35,608 nt of DNA from Planococcus sp. A6 (GTDB taxonomy: Bacteria; Bacillota; Bacilli; Bacillales_A; Planococcaceae), in assembly GCF_028823615.1 (NCBI RefSeq), contig NZ_JAPEHT010000019.1, positions 1 through 35,608 on the forward strand, given 5' to 3'. Each line of letters starts with the position of its first letter. Within the stretch, counting starts at the first letter, position 1. The translations under genes and the position numbers were made by a program. Shown piece after piece: positions 15,600 through 24,826 of the stretch. The notes under the pieces were generated by a model that ran no database searches, was not told the DNA's origin, and saw only the letters and a program-made list of their open reading frames with translations.

Positions 15600-16370
15600 T
15601 TACTGCTCGTCTGTGAGCCATTTGTCTTTTAATTCATCGAGTTTGCCGCTCTCTTCCATTTCAGCGAGGACGGCGTTGACTTCATCCACCAAGTCACTGC
15701 CTTTTGGGAAGGCAACAGCCATGCCAGGAGAAGCAGTCGTCGGGTCGTCGAATGCATCAAGCCCTTGTGCTTCGATATAGCCGAGCGCGACTTGCTTATC
15801 CATATAAGCAGCATCGATGCGTCCGGAAAGAATCTCCTGGATCAACGCGCCGGAATCGTCGAGTGCCTTCAGTTCGAAATCGATTACTTCATCCTCGATG
15901 ATGCTCTTCGCGCCTTCTTCTTGGATCGTGCCGAGTTGTACGCCCACCGTCAATCCTTCCAGATCTTCAAGTGTCTCGAGGCCAGAGCCTTTTTGGGAGA
16001 CGAACATTTCACCAGAATGGTTGTATTCCGTGGAGAAGTCGACGTTTTCCTTGCGGGCATCCGTCGCGGACATGCCGGCCAACACCAGGTCGACACGGTC
16101 ATTTTGCAAAGCGCCGATCAAGCCGTCAAATTTCATATCGGTGATTTTCAGTTCAACACCGAGTTCATCTGCGATATAATTGGCAAGGTCGATATCAAAC
16201 CCGACGATGTCCCCTTGTGGGTTGCGTGATTCAAATGGCGCGAACTCAGCGGATGTGCCCATTTCCAATACTTCTTTGTGCTCGGCAGCTCCCGTCGCTG
16301 TGTCTTCTTGGCCGCAAGCTGTCAACAGCAGTGCAGAAACGCCGCCTGCAAGTAAATATGATTTCTTCAT
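15600..16370 (-). CDS. artP: Amino acid-binding lipoprotein of ABC transporter (ArtP-like)
   Basis: A 256-residue family-3 solute-binding lipoprotein. The signal peptide ends in the lipobox LLTAC, with Cys19 as the lipidated residue. The mature part begins with the typical MGTSAEFAPFESRNPQGDIVGFDIDLANYIA segment, which contacts the alpha-amino acid, then LVLAGMSATDARKENVDFS with the arginine that binds the ligand carboxylate. The ATG at 16370 is preferred to upstream frames because GGAGGG lies just before it. It is the first gene of the artP-artQ-artR operon. A possible promoter on this strand is TTTACT, 16 bp, TAAGAT. An ARG-box-like site lies further upstream. Confidence 0.87.
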   Translation of the reverse strand: MKKSYLLAGGVSALLLTACGQEDTATGAAEHKEVLEMGTSAEFAPFESRNPQGDIVGFDIDLANYIADELGVELKITDMKFDGLIGALQNDRVDLVLAGMSATDARKENVDFSTEYNHSGEMFVSQKGSGLETLEDLEGLTVGVQLGTIQEEGAKSIIEDEVIDFELKALDDSGALIQEILSGRIDAAYMDKQVALGYIEAQGLDAFDDPTTASPGMAVAFPKGSDLVDEVNAVLAEMEESGKLDELKDKWLTDEQ

Positions 16371-16456
16371 AATAATTCCCTCCGTTGTATGTTTATTCGA
16401 TAAAATGAATCTTAACACGACGACACAACAAGTAAAAGAGTTTTTATACATATTTA

Positions 16457-16474
16457 TGAATAATTATTAATTCA
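16457..16474. promoter_or_regulatory. Candidate ARG box (ArgR/AhrC site)
   Basis: TGAATAATTATTAATTCA, an 18-bp imperfect palindrome between artP and pcp. The left 14 bases match TGAATwwwwATTCA with one difference, and a second overlapping register also fits partly. It is about 87 bp upstream of the artP start and 30 bp before pcp. It supports arginine as transporter substrate, but AT-rich DNA can give such matches by chance. Confidence 0.45.
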
Positions 16475-16503
16475 AATAGTTCAGAAAATTGGAGTGTGAA
16501 AAG

Positions 16504-17106
16504 ATGAAAAGTTTGCTTTTGACAGGATTCGAACCTTTTTTGGAATACACGGTCAACCCAACGATGAGAATTGCGGAGAAATTGGACGGCGAACAGATTG
16601 GCGGATACCGCATCATCAGCCGTATCTTGCCGGTCGATTTTAATCATTCAGGTGAACTGATAGTGCAATGGATCGATGAGTTGAAGCCTGATGCAGTCGT
16701 TTCTTTGGGGCTCGCAGCTGGCCGCTACAAGATTACGCCTGAGCGTGTCGCACTTAATGTCAAAGATGGCGATGCGGATAATGAAGGCTACCAGCCGGTC
16801 GATGAACCGATTTCTGCACAAGGGCCCGCCGCTTATTTATCGACCTTGCCGGTACGCAAGATGACACAAGCATTGCTTCAGGGGGGATTGCCGGCGGAGA
16901 TTTCCAATACAGCTGGTGCATATCTATGCAATAATATTATGTATGAGGGACTTCATTACGCAGCCACGAACAAGCCGGAAATGCTGTCGGGCTTTATCCA
17001 TATCCCGGCGGATCACCAATTGGCAATTGAACACGGAAAGCTGCCGAGCTGGTCCCATGAAGACTTATTGCGCGGCGTGCGGATTTGTTTGGAAACGATG
17101 GATTAA
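16504..17106 (+). CDS. pcp: Pyroglutamyl-peptidase I
   Basis: A 200-residue cytosolic cysteine peptidase (family C15) that removes N-terminal pyroglutamate from peptides. The catalytic triad is in place: Glu80 in ITPERVALN, Cys142 in AGAYLCNNIMY and His166 in GFIHIPAD. The N-terminal LLLTGFEPF is the family hallmark. Length is near the usual ~215. ATG at 16504 is chosen because GGAG (about 16491) precedes it; an in-frame non-ATG start at 16489 lacks a site. It is divergent from artPQR and followed by a terminator, so monocistronic. Confidence 0.93.
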   Translation: MKSLLLTGFEPFLEYTVNPTMRIAEKLDGEQIGGYRIISRILPVDFNHSGELIVQWIDELKPDAVVSLGLAAGRYKITPERVALNVKDGDADNEGYQPVDEPISAQGPAAYLSTLPVRKMTQALLQGGLPAEISNTAGAYLCNNIMYEGLHYAATNKPEMLSGFIHIPADHQLAIEHGKLPSWSHEDLLRGVRICLETMD

Positions 17107-17134
17107 AGTTGAATAAAAAATGAAAATCGAAAAC

Positions 17135-17162
17135 ACAGAGCCTTTGCGCTCTGTCTTTTATT
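17135..17162 (+). terminator. Terminator after pcp
   Basis: ACAGAGC (17135-17141) pairs with GCTCTGT (17148-17154), followed by CTTTTATT. Confidence 0.75.
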
Positions 17163-17206
17163 ATGTGCAGAAATAGATGGGAGAGAAATTCACAGCAAAA
17201 GAGTGA

Positions 17207-17226
17207 ATATTCTTATAGAATATAAT
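17207..17226 (+). promoter_or_regulatory. Dyad overlapping the exporter operon -10 box
   Basis: ATATTCT-TAT-AGAATAT (17207-17223) is a perfect 7-3-7 inverted repeat running into TATAAT (17221-17226). The -35 region is weak. A repressor or response-regulator site is plausible, but no regulator gene lies next to it in this window. Confidence 0.45.
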
Positions 17227-17288
17227 GGCATTTTTTGTGAATTGAAGTAGGATAGATTTAACAAGAGTTTTAGGAATGGAGGTGCCTT

Positions 17289-18221
17289 ATGCTTGAAACG
17301 CAGCAACTGACAAAAAAATTCAAAGATACCATTGCGGTCGATGACGTGAGTTTGGTGCTTAGGCAAGGGGAATCGGTTGGGCTATTGGGGCCGAACGGGG
17401 CTGGCAAGTCCACGGCGATTGCCATGATTTCCACGTTGATGAAGCCGAGCTCGGGAGATGTGAAGCTTAACGGCAAGAGCGTGTTGAAAAAGCCTGGTGA
17501 AATGCGCCGTGTGCTTGGCGTCGTGCCGCAAAAAATAGCCTTATACGAAGAGTTGAGCGCTTATGAGAACTTGAAGTTCTTTGGCCGGCTTTACGGATTG
17601 TCGGGAAACAAACTCGAACAGCGCATCGATTATGTGCTGGAACTCGTCGGTTTGGCAGACCGAAAAAAAGAGCTGGTCAAAAATTATTCTGGAGGCATGC
17701 AGCGGAGGGTCAATTTGGCAGCAGCGATGATGCATGAACCGGAAGTGCTGATCATGGACGAACCGACAGTCGGCATCGATCCGCAATCGCGCAACCACCT
17801 GTTAGAGACAATTCGCAAGCTCAACCAGGACGAAGGAATGACGGTCCTCTATACGAGCCATTACATGGAAGAAGTGGAAAAGCTCTGTGACCGCGTCTAC
17901 ATCATGGACCACGGAAAAGTCATCGCGGAAGGAACGAAAGAAGAGCTCAAAGCGATTTTGTCGGATCAGGAAACGGTGTTGATCGATTTCGACCAAAATT
18001 ATCCGGAACTCTTCACGAAACTCAGCGAAATAGAAGGGGTTCAGCAGGCGACAGCTGAGGAGCATAGCTTGAAGCTGATCATCCCGAAAGGAACAAGATT
18101 GCTTGCGGCTTTGTTCCACGAAGCGGAACGCTACGGGGCCCAAGTGGTCAACGTCAATGTCCAGACGCCGACCCTTGAAGACGTATTCCTGCGGCTGACT
18201 GGTCGCAAATTAAGGGACTGA
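17289..18221 (+). CDS. ABC exporter ATP-binding protein (LnrL/DrrA-like)
   Basis: A 310-residue ATPase of the drug-export ABC-2 type. Walker A GPNGAGKST is at 34-42, signature YSGGM at 133-137, Walker B VLIMDEP at 153-159, and the switch histidine is in LYTSHYMEEVE. The C-terminal extension (about 225-310) ending TPTLEDVFLRLTGRKLRD is typical of DrrA-like exporters. GGAGGTG precedes the ATG. It is followed by two permease genes. Subunit sizes and order resemble B. subtilis LnrL-LnrM-LnrN, which exports linearmycin-type polyenes, but no two-component gene pair lies beside it here. Confidence 0.88.
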   Translation: MLETQQLTKKFKDTIAVDDVSLVLRQGESVGLLGPNGAGKSTAIAMISTLMKPSSGDVKLNGKSVLKKPGEMRRVLGVVPQKIALYEELSAYENLKFFGRLYGLSGNKLEQRIDYVLELVGLADRKKELVKNYSGGMQRRVNLAAAMMHEPEVLIMDEPTVGIDPQSRNHLLETIRKLNQDEGMTVLYTSHYMEEVEKLCDRVYIMDHGKVIAEGTKEELKAILSDQETVLIDFDQNYPELFTKLSEIEGVQQATAEEHSLKLIIPKGTRLLAALFHEAERYGAQVVNVNVQTPTLEDVFLRLTGRKLRD

Positions 18222-18234
18222 GGAGGGGAGCTTT

Positions 18235-19494
18235 ATGGGCGCTTTTTTAATAAAAGACATCATGTTATTGCTCCGCGACCGTTCCGAACTATTGATACTT
18301 TTAGCAATGCCTTTTTTACTCATTGCAATTCTCGGCTTTTCACTGCGCGGCATTTTTTCAGGTGACCTGGAAGCTTTGGAAATGGACATAGCGCTTGTGT
18401 CACAAGAGGACGAAGCGCAGGCAGTGGCGTCGCTTCAAAGTGATATCGAGGAAATGGGGCTGCCACCGGAGGAAAAACAAGCGCTGAAACAGGCGGCTGA
18501 ATCGGCCAGTCCGCAAACGATGCTCGTCTCCCTTCTGGAAGATGAGAGTTTGAGCGAATTGGTAACGATTGAACGGATGAGCCGGGCAGAGGCGCAAGAA
18601 AGCCTGGATGAAGAAACGGTGGATGCGGTCATTACCTTGCCGCAAGGGTTCACAGAAGGTTCCTTGAGAAATATGCTGTTTGGCGAAAGCGCAAGCGGCG
18701 AACTGGAATTGCTGGTAGCGGATTTATCATCTCCGCAGACAGATGTTCTCAAGTCCATCCTCAACGAATTTGTGCGCACCGTAAATTTTGAAGGATCGAT
18801 TTCCAGGCTGTCGGGACAACAATCGGCAGCGGAAGTATCTGGTGGCATTGAAACGATCACTGCACGTCAGCCGATCACTTCGTTTCAATACTATACGATC
18901 GGCATGGCCGTCATGTTTGTGTTGTTTGTCGGATCCACGATTGCCGGACAGGCGAATCTAGAACAAAAACAGATGGTTTTCGACCGGATCCGTTTGTCGA
19001 ACCGGCCGCCGTTGCTGTATTTGAGCAGCAAGGCCATCGCTGCAGCGGCAATTGTCACCGTGCAGCTTACTTTATTGTTTGGCTTGTCGGCGTTGTTGTT
19101 CCGGACGTTTGCAGCCGATTCCTGGGCTTTTTGGTTGGGGATTGCCATCATTTCCATCGTACTGGCATTATCGGTCGGTTGCCTCGCCGCTCTGATGGTC
19201 GCTATAACCTTGAGACTTGAGAGCGATGCCGTGCCAGCGATTTTCTCAGGCGGTATCATTTCCCTAATGGCGTTTGTCGGCGGCAGTTTTATGCCGCTTG
19301 ATGGCATGCCGGAAATGCTTCGGACGATCGGTAATTGGACCCCGAACGGAGCAGCGCTGTCCGCCTATTTTTCCTGGCTATTAGAACCTGAGCTCGGCCA
19401 ATTGACAGGTCCGCTCTTGCGGATCGCAGTCGTAGCAGTAATCTTCTTGCTATTGGCACTTGCCATATTTCCGAGAAAGGGGGGAGCGGCATGA
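18235..19494 (+). CDS. ABC-2 family permease (LnrM-like)
   Basis: A 419-residue membrane subunit. One N-terminal helix (about 17-37, ELLILLAMPFLLIAILGFSLRGIF) is followed by a large outside domain (about 40-215), then about five helices including FQYYTIGMAVMFVLFVGSTIAG and a final AVVAVIFLLLALAIF. This layout is that of ABC-2 type-3 permeases such as LnrM and YhgE-like exporters. GGAGGGGAG precedes the ATG, 13 bp after the ATPase gene. Its last 4 bp overlap the next permease (ATGA), so the pair probably forms a heterodimer. Confidence 0.85.
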   Translation: MGAFLIKDIMLLLRDRSELLILLAMPFLLIAILGFSLRGIFSGDLEALEMDIALVSQEDEAQAVASLQSDIEEMGLPPEEKQALKQAAESASPQTMLVSLLEDESLSELVTIERMSRAEAQESLDEETVDAVITLPQGFTEGSLRNMLFGESASGELELLVADLSSPQTDVLKSILNEFVRTVNFEGSISRLSGQQSAAEVSGGIETITARQPITSFQYYTIGMAVMFVLFVGSTIAGQANLEQKQMVFDRIRLSNRPPLLYLSSKAIAAAAIVTVQLTLLFGLSALLFRTFAADSWAFWLGIAIISIVLALSVGCLAALMVAITLRLESDAVPAIFSGGIISLMAFVGGSFMPLDGMPEMLRTIGNWTPNGAALSAYFSWLLEPELGQLTGPLLRIAVVAVIFLLLALAIFPRKGGAA

Positions 19495-20594
19495 AAGCTG
19501 TGTTCTTACTGCAATGGCGCCGTTTTTACCGAAAACCCCTGCTCGTGTTGGCGATGTTCGGGCTTACCGTCATTTTCGTCTCTGTTACAGCGGCAGGCGG
19601 GCAAAGCGGGCCGCAAATGATTCCCGTCTATGCGGATGAATCAATGAACAATCAGCAAGCACAAACTTGGATCGAACGCTTGAACGGCGAAGAACAATTC
19701 CAGTTTGAATTAATGCCCGAATCCGAAGCCCGTTCGTATGTAGCGGAAGGAGACGTCTCCCAAGCCGTCAATTTGCTTGAAGCCGATTACCGTTTGCTTG
19801 TCGGCAGGGAAGATCCGGCGCGTTTTGCCTTGGATTCGTTCCTGAGACGCATCTATTCAGAAGAATTGCGTCTCGAAAATGCGGAGCAAACGACACCAGG
19901 AATCAGGGCGGAAATGGAGTCGGCCTTGTCTGATCCGGCGTTAACGCTATCGGTTGAATCGCTGCAAGGCGAGGAAGACAGTTTTCAATACAACGGGCAA
20001 CTCCAGCTATTGTTTGGCATGACCTTGTTCTTTGTCATCTATACAATCATGTTCAGCCTGGTGCGCATCGTGGATGAAAAGAGGACAGGGACCTGGAGCC
20101 GGATGATCATTTCGCCGGTCCGCAAATGGCAGATGTATCTTGGCCATCTGGGCTATAGTTTTTTGATCGGGTTTTCCCAGATCACCCTTATTTTTCTGCT
20201 GTTCCGCTTTGCGTTCGGTTTTGAGCTGGGGGACCGGTTCTGGCTATTGATCGCCATTGCGGCGTGCTACACATTTTCCATCGTCGCACTCGGGCTGTTG
20301 ATTATCTCACTCATTACCAAACCGCAGCAGCTTGGTGCCGTCATTCCGATTGTCGCGACAGGAATGGCGATGGTGGGCGGTGCGTTCTGGCCGATTGAGC
20401 TGGTGACCAATGAAATCCTGCTCGCGGTCTCGAAAGCATTGCCCATCACGTACGGTTTGCAGGCCTTAACAAGTGTCGCCGTCTATGGAAACGGCCTGAA
20501 GGCGGTCGCGATTCCGTTATTGCTGCTGCTTGGTTTCGGCAGCATCTGCATGGCGATTGCTATCCGTTTGATGGAATGGCGCAGCGCTTCATAA
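19491..20594 (+). CDS. ABC-2 family permease (LnrN-like)
   Basis: A 367-residue partner permease with the same topology: a first helix at about 17-34 (LVLAMFGLTVIFVSVTAAGG), an outside domain to about 170, then LLFGMTLFFVIYTIMFSLVRIVDEKRTGTWSRMIISPVRKWQMYLGHL, which contains the coupling segment that meets the ATPase, and further helices to the end. It is translationally coupled to the previous permease by ATGA and ends the operon at a strong terminator. The substrate is not deducible; lipid-like or membrane-active compounds are typical for this group. Confidence 0.85.
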   Translation: MKAVFLLQWRRFYRKPLLVLAMFGLTVIFVSVTAAGGQSGPQMIPVYADESMNNQQAQTWIERLNGEEQFQFELMPESEARSYVAEGDVSQAVNLLEADYRLLVGREDPARFALDSFLRRIYSEELRLENAEQTTPGIRAEMESALSDPALTLSVESLQGEEDSFQYNGQLQLLFGMTLFFVIYTIMFSLVRIVDEKRTGTWSRMIISPVRKWQMYLGHLGYSFLIGFSQITLIFLLFRFAFGFELGDRFWLLIAIAACYTFSIVALGLLIISLITKPQQLGAVIPIVATGMAMVGGAFWPIELVTNEILLAVSKALPITYGLQALTSVAVYGNGLKAVAIPLLLLLGFGSICMAIAIRLMEWRSAS

Positions 20595-20627
20595 TAAAAA
20601 AAGAATCGCTATGTGCGATTCTTTTTT
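20595..20627. terminator. Bidirectional terminator between exporter and HAD genes
   Basis: A perfect 9-bp stem AAGAATCGC (20601-20609) / GCGATTCTT (20615-20623) flanked by A and T runs on both sides. It serves both convergent operons. Confidence 0.88.
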
Positions 20628-21285
20628 AAATAATTTCCCAATTGCGTTCAGAGGCGAGTGTTCGCAGTCGCGGTTCGGGACGCACAGCGACGGGATTGCC
20701 GACAAGTTCCAGTACAGGTACATCTGACAGGCTGTCGCCGTAGGCATAGCTGTTTTTCCAATCGATTGCTTGATTGCCAAGTGCTTCCAAGATCTTTTCG
20801 GTTTTGAGCGGCCCCTGGATATGGATAACAGGTGTCCTGTGTGCAAGAATATCTGCTTCATAAGGAACTTCTGTGCCGATGATTTTCTCAATCGGCAATT
20901 CCTTCGTTACGGCATGCAAGAGCGGCGTGAATGCGCCGGAGACGAGCATGCAATAGTCTTCGTTGGAGACGTGCTGCTTTAGGCGCTCGACGACTTCGTG
21001 GTTGAAATCATCGTGCATGAGCGAGGCAATTTCGCCGAAATATTCTTCCAGTTCTTGTTTGGAAAAAGTCTCGAGTGCGGCCAGATACGCCTGGACTGAA
21101 CGAGCCCGCATTTTCGCTTCCGGGTAGATTTTCAGTTTATGGCCGATATACGGCGGCATGATGGCACGGTAAAATTTACGGTATCTGCGGCTATGGATCG
21201 GGTGGTTCTTTAGATGGTTCATCATCAATTGAAATGTTTCTTTTGCATACAAAGTGCCATCGAAATCGAATATGGCGACGCGCAT
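20626..21285 (-). CDS. HAD-IB family phosphatase
   Basis: A 219-residue HAD phosphatase of the SerB-like IB branch. Motif I is FDFDGTL (Asp7, Asp9), motif II is LVSGAF, the lysine is in GPLKTEKI and motif IV is YGDSLSDVPVL. The helical cap between motifs I and II is rich in basic residues (HSRRYRKFYRAIMPPYIGHKLKIY). Relatives dephosphorylate phosphoserine, sugar phosphates or lipid-linked phosphates; no specific substrate can be claimed. It is monocistronic, reading into the terminator at 20595-20627. Confidence 0.85.
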   Translation of the reverse strand: MRVAIFDFDGTLYAKETFQLMMNHLKNHPIHSRRYRKFYRAIMPPYIGHKLKIYPEAKMRARSVQAYLAALETFSKQELEEYFGEIASLMHDDFNHEVVERLKQHVSNEDYCMLVSGAFTPLLHAVTKELPIEKIIGTEVPYEADILAHRTPVIHIQGPLKTEKILEALGNQAIDWKNSYAYGDSLSDVPVLELVGNPVAVRPEPRLRTLASERNWEII

Positions 21286-21412
21286 AGAATCCCTCCACTC
21301 TCATTTTCCTGCTGTTTCCATCATAGCGGAAATCTCCAGTTTTCACCAAGCATGTTTAGTCGTTTTCTTCACAAGGGTATGGAAAAGAAACAATGAAGCT
21401 GGAGGGGTAGAC

Positions 21413-21706
21413 ATGGCAAAACAACGAATTACGGTCGGTTACGTAGAATTGACGCAAGACGAATCGGACCGCCTGTTTGAACAAGTAAAAGAATCGAGAG
21501 GCATCGACTCATACGGAGAACTCCAAAGTTTGATGGAAGACTACGATGCGACTGTCGAAGAGCCGGTCAAGCAACCGCTCAAGGAAGTGCTCGATGAAGA
21601 GGAAGCACCGGAAGAACCTGCGCAGCAAGGCATGCGTTATATCAATATTTTCAACGCTATCGAAGCTGATGAAAGCTACCGCATTGAAGCATCAAACCAG
21701 GAATGA
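21413..21706 (+). CDS. Small acidic protein of unknown function
   Basis: A 97-residue, acidic, soluble protein. The N-terminal part (RITVGYVELTQDESDRLFEQVKESRGIDSYGELQSLMEDY) looks folded as strand plus helices. A low-complexity acidic linker follows (EEPVKQPLKEVLDEEEAPEEPAQQ), then a short C-terminal segment. GGAGGGG lies before the ATG at 21413; a longer in-frame opening to 21254 lacks such a signal. No family recognised. It is divergent from the HAD gene and ends at a terminator shared with the glyoxylate operon. Confidence 0.75.
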   Translation: MAKQRITVGYVELTQDESDRLFEQVKESRGIDSYGELQSLMEDYDATVEEPVKQPLKEVLDEEEAPEEPAQQGMRYINIFNAIEADESYRIEASNQE

Positions 21707-21713
21707 AAGATAG

Positions 21714-21748
21714 AAAAGGGAGATCCGATTTCGGATCTCCCTTTTTTT
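21714..21748. terminator. Bidirectional terminator, acidic protein / glyoxylate operon
   Basis: GGGAGATCCGA (21718-21728) pairs with TCGGATCTCCC (21731-21741), flanked by AAAA and TTTTTTT. It ends one base before the stop codon of the convergent zinc-ribbon peptide gene. Confidence 0.88.
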
Positions 21749-21877
21749 CTATTCGTCTTTATTTGCGATGCAGCGTTCGCATTCGTAGATGATCGATTCC
21801 CGGCGTTCCTTGATTTCACAACCGCATTCCCGGCATTCTTTTCGTGTACGCGTCTCAAATGTTTGCATGTTTTTCAT
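21749..21877 (-). CDS. YhfH-like zinc-ribbon micropeptide in the glyoxylate operon
   Basis: A 42-residue protein with four zinc-ligand-like cysteines: CRECGC (Cys15, Cys18, with Cys20 following) and CERC (Cys33, Cys36), spaced as in a treble-clef or zinc-ribbon knuckle pair. Layout and length resemble the YhfH family of Bacillus, whose function is unknown. GGAGGAGATC (21881-21890) sits 4 bp before the ATG, an excellent Shine-Dalgarno site. It begins 18 bp after the malate synthase stop and ends at the operon terminator, so it is the third gene of aceA-aceB. The protein is inferred from the DNA and too short for most gene finders. Confidence 0.82.
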   Translation of the reverse strand: MKNMQTFETRTRKECRECGCEIKERRESIIYECERCIANKDE

Positions 21878-21895
21878 AGTGATCTCCTCCAGTTT

Positions 21896-23488
21896 TTAGT
21901 TTAGTTTTTCGTACCCTGGCAGCGTCAAGAATTCAGCAAAATCACTTTGCAATGTGAGACTTGTAAACAACTCGCGGGCTTCCGCGTAGTGTCCGGCATT
22001 ATAGCGCTCTTCGCCGACCGCTTGTTTGATCAAAGCATCTTCTTCTTCGATGACTTCGTGGAACAAGCTGACGTCGACTTTACGTCCATCCTCTAGGACG
22101 CCTTTCGGATGGCGGATCCATTGCCACACTTGGGAGCGGGAAATTTCCGCTGTCGCTGCATCTTCCATCAAATTATTGATCGGTGCAGCGCCGTTTCCGG
22201 AAAGCCAAGAGGCGATATATTGGATGCCGACTGAGATATTGGAACGCAGGCCATCTTCGGTGATCGATCCTTCAGGAACTTCGACCAGCTGTTCTGCGGT
22301 CACGTGGACATCGTCGCGCTGTTTGGCGATCTGGTTCGGTGTCGGCATGTATTTGTCGAATTGCTCCATCGCCGTCTGGACCATGCCAGGGTGGGCGACC
22401 CACGTGCCGTCATGGCCGTCCGTCACTTCACGGCGCTTGTCTTCAGCGACTTTGTTGAAAGCGGCTGTGTTGGCAACGTCATCGCCTTTGACCGGGATTT
22501 GAGCAGCCATGCCGCCCATTGCCGGAGCCCCTCTTCGGTGGCAGGTTTTGATGCACAGCGACGTATATGCCTTCATGAATGGGACCGTCATTGTCACTTG
22601 GGAGCGATCCGGGAAGATATAATCCGGATTGTTGCGCATGCGCTTGATGACCGAGAAGATATAGTCCCAGCGGCCACAGTTGAGGCCAGCTGAATGATCT
22701 CGCAATTCGTAAAGGATTTCGTCCATTTCGAATGCTGCCATGATCGTCTCGATCAACACCGTCGCCCGGATCGTGCCTTGCGGAATGCTGAGCTCATCTT
22801 GTGCAAAGATGAATACATCGTTCCAAAGGCGCGCTTCCAGATGGCTCTCAAGTTTCGGCAAATAGAAGTAAGGGCCAGTGCCGCGGTCAATCAATTCTTT
22901 GGCATTATGGAAAAAATATAGCCCGAAATCGACCAGGCTGCCGGAAGTCGGCTTTCCATCAATGAGTAGGTTCTTCTCCGGTAGATGCCAGCCGCGCGGG
23001 CGCACCATTAAGACTGCCGTTTTTTCATTGAGCGCATATTTCTTGCCAGTTTCAGGAATTTCAAAATCAATTTGCCGGCGAACCGCGTCCCGTAAATTGA
23101 CCTGTCCGTCGATGACGTTGTACCAGCTTGGTGCTGTTGCGTCTTCGAGGTCAGCCATGAACATCTTCGCGCCAGAGTTCAGCGCGTTGATGAGCATTTT
23201 GCGGTTGGTTGGGCCGGTGATTTCCACACGGCGGTCTTTCATATCTTCCGGAAGGGGAGCGATCTTCCAGTCCCCTTCACGAATTTCATTCGTTTCAGGT
23301 AGGAAATCAAGCTTTTTGCCGCTATCGAGTTCTTGTTGGCGCACCTGGCGTTTTTCCAGAAGTTCGATCCGACGCTTGTCGAAACGAGTGTGCAGCTTTT
23401 CAATGAACTCCAGCGCTTCAGGAGTCAGGATCTCCTCCATGCCAGGAACCGCTTCACCTGTAATCTGTACATTCGATTTCGTCAGCAA
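21896..23488 (-). CDS. aceB: Malate synthase A
   Basis: A 530-residue enzyme that condenses glyoxylate with acetyl-CoA to malate, the second step of the glyoxylate shunt. Family segments are intact: [24 protein letters not shown], the signature [15 protein letters not shown] and the active-site neighbourhood RATVLIETI with [26 protein letters not shown] is also present. Length matches E. coli AceB. It begins 5 bp after isocitrate lyase and shares its promoter. No terminator follows before the zinc-ribbon peptide gene. Confidence 0.95.
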   Translation of the reverse strand: MLTKSNVQITGEAVPGMEEILTPEALEFIEKLHTRFDKRRIELLEKRQVRQQELDSGKKLDFLPETNEIREGDWKIAPLPEDMKDRRVEITGPTNRKMLINALNSGAKMFMADLEDATAPSWYNVIDGQVNLRDAVRRQIDFEIPETGKKYALNEKTAVLMVRPRGWHLPEKNLLIDGKPTSGSLVDFGLYFFHNAKELIDRGTGPYFYLPKLESHLEARLWNDVFIFAQDELSIPQGTIRATVLIETIMAAFEMDEILYELRDHSAGLNCGRWDYIFSVIKRMRNNPDYIFPDRSQVTMTVPFMKAYTSLCIKTCHRRGAPAMGGMAAQIPVKGDDVANTAAFNKVAEDKRREVTDGHDGTWVAHPGMVQTAMEQFDKYMPTPNQIAKQRDDVHVTAEQLVEVPEGSITEDGLRSNISVGIQYIASWLSGNGAAPINNLMEDAATAEISRSQVWQWIRHPKGVLEDGRKVDVSLFHEVIEEEDALIKQAVGEERYNAGHYAEARELFTSLTLQSDFAEFLTLPGYEKLN

Positions 23489-23493
23489 TCAAA

Positions 23494-24786
23494 TCACCCT
23501 TTCACTGTCTGGAATTGTTCGGTTTCAGTCGAGCCTTTCATCGCCGTCGTTGAACTAGTTCCGCCGGAAACGATTTGTGAGATCTCATCGAAGTAGCTTG
23601 TGCCCACTTCGCGCTGGTGGCGAGTTGCTGTGTAGCCTTTTGATTCTGAAGCGAATTCAGCTTGCTGCAATTTCGAGTAAGCAGCCATGCCGTTGTCTTT
23701 GTAGTCGTAAGCCAGTTCGAACATGCTGTGGTTGAGTGCATGGAATCCTGCAAGTGTAACGAATTGGAATTTATAGCCCATCTTGCCAAGTTCAACTTGG
23801 TATTTCGCGATGGTATCTTCATCAAGCTTCGCAGCCCAGTTGAATGAAGGCGAGCAGTTGTACGCAAGCATCTTGCCCGGGAATTGTGCATGGATGGCAT
23901 CTGCGAATTGCTGAGCTTCTTCCAAGTTCGGGTGGGAAGTTTCACACCAGATCAAGTCAGCGTATGGTGCATATGCAAGGCCGCGTGCGATTGCTTGGTC
24001 GATGCCTGGGTTTGTGCGGTAGAAGCCTTCCGGTGTGCGTTCGCCGGTGATGAACTGGTGGTCGCGCTCATCGATATCGCTTGTGATCAAGTCTGCTGCA
24101 TCTGCATCCGTACGGGCGATGATGAGTGTCGGAACGCCCATTACGTCAGCTGCAAGTCTAGCGGAAACAAGGTTTTTCACTGCGTTTTGAGTCGGAAGCA
24201 ATACTTTACCGCCCAAGTGTCCACATTTTTTCTCGGAAGCGAGTTGATCTTCAAAGTGAACGCCAGCTGCGCCAGCTTCGATCATCGACTTCATCAATTC
24301 GTATACATTAAGGGGGCCGCCAAATCCAGCTTCAGCATCTGCGACGATCGGTGCGAACCAGTCGAAGCCTTCCGTGTTTTCGACACTGTCAATTTGGTCT
24401 GCACGCTGCAATGCGCGGTTGATTTTGCGGACAACATCAGGAACCGAGTTAACTGGATACAAGCTTTGATCCGGGTACATCTGTCCAGCGGAGTTTGCAT
24501 CTGCCGCTACTTGCCAGCCGCTCAAGTAAATGGCTTGTAACCCTGCTTTCACTTGCTGTACCGCCTGGTTGCCGGTAAGTGCGCCGAGAGCGTTTACGAA
24601 AGGCATTTCGTTAATCTGGCGGTAGAGGCGATCTGCACCGCGTTTCGCGAGTGTATGCTCGATCATGACCGATCCACGGAGTTTGACAACATCTTCCGCT
24701 GTATATGGACGCTCGATGTTCTCCCAGCGTTTATCTTCCTGCCATGTTTTGTTCAGTTCCTCGATTTGCTGTTGTTTGTTTACCAT
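23494..24786 (-). CDS. aceA: Isocitrate lyase
   Basis: A 430-residue enzyme that splits isocitrate to succinate and glyoxylate, bypassing the CO2-losing steps of the TCA cycle so that acetate or fatty acids can feed growth. The catalytic loop [11 protein letters not shown] is at about 184-194, and the metal/substrate segments [18 protein letters not shown] and [16 protein letters not shown] are present. The ATG at 24786 fits the family start, with AAAGGG about 10 nt before it; the frame stays open to 24828 but without a better site. First gene of aceA-aceB-yhfH-like. Confidence 0.95.
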   Translation of the reverse strand: MVNKQQQIEELNKTWQEDKRWENIERPYTAEDVVKLRGSVMIEHTLAKRGADRLYRQINEMPFVNALGALTGNQAVQQVKAGLQAIYLSGWQVAADANSAGQMYPDQSLYPVNSVPDVVRKINRALQRADQIDSVENTEGFDWFAPIVADAEAGFGGPLNVYELMKSMIEAGAAGVHFEDQLASEKKCGHLGGKVLLPTQNAVKNLVSARLAADVMGVPTLIIARTDADAADLITSDIDERDHQFITGERTPEGFYRTNPGIDQAIARGLAYAPYADLIWCETSHPNLEEAQQFADAIHAQFPGKMLAYNCSPSFNWAAKLDEDTIAKYQVELGKMGYKFQFVTLAGFHALNHSMFELAYDYKDNGMAAYSKLQQAEFASESKGYTATRHQREVGTSYFDEISQIVSGGTSSTTAMKGSTETEQFQTVKG

Positions 24787-24826
24787 TCCAACCATCCCTT
24801 TCCGGTGTAGAAATATTTTTAAAATC

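Noticed and set aside
23884-24540. Plus-strand open frame of 218 codons opposite isocitrate lyase
   Set aside because: It is a shadow of aceA, with Cys- and Val-rich composition and no ribosome binding site.
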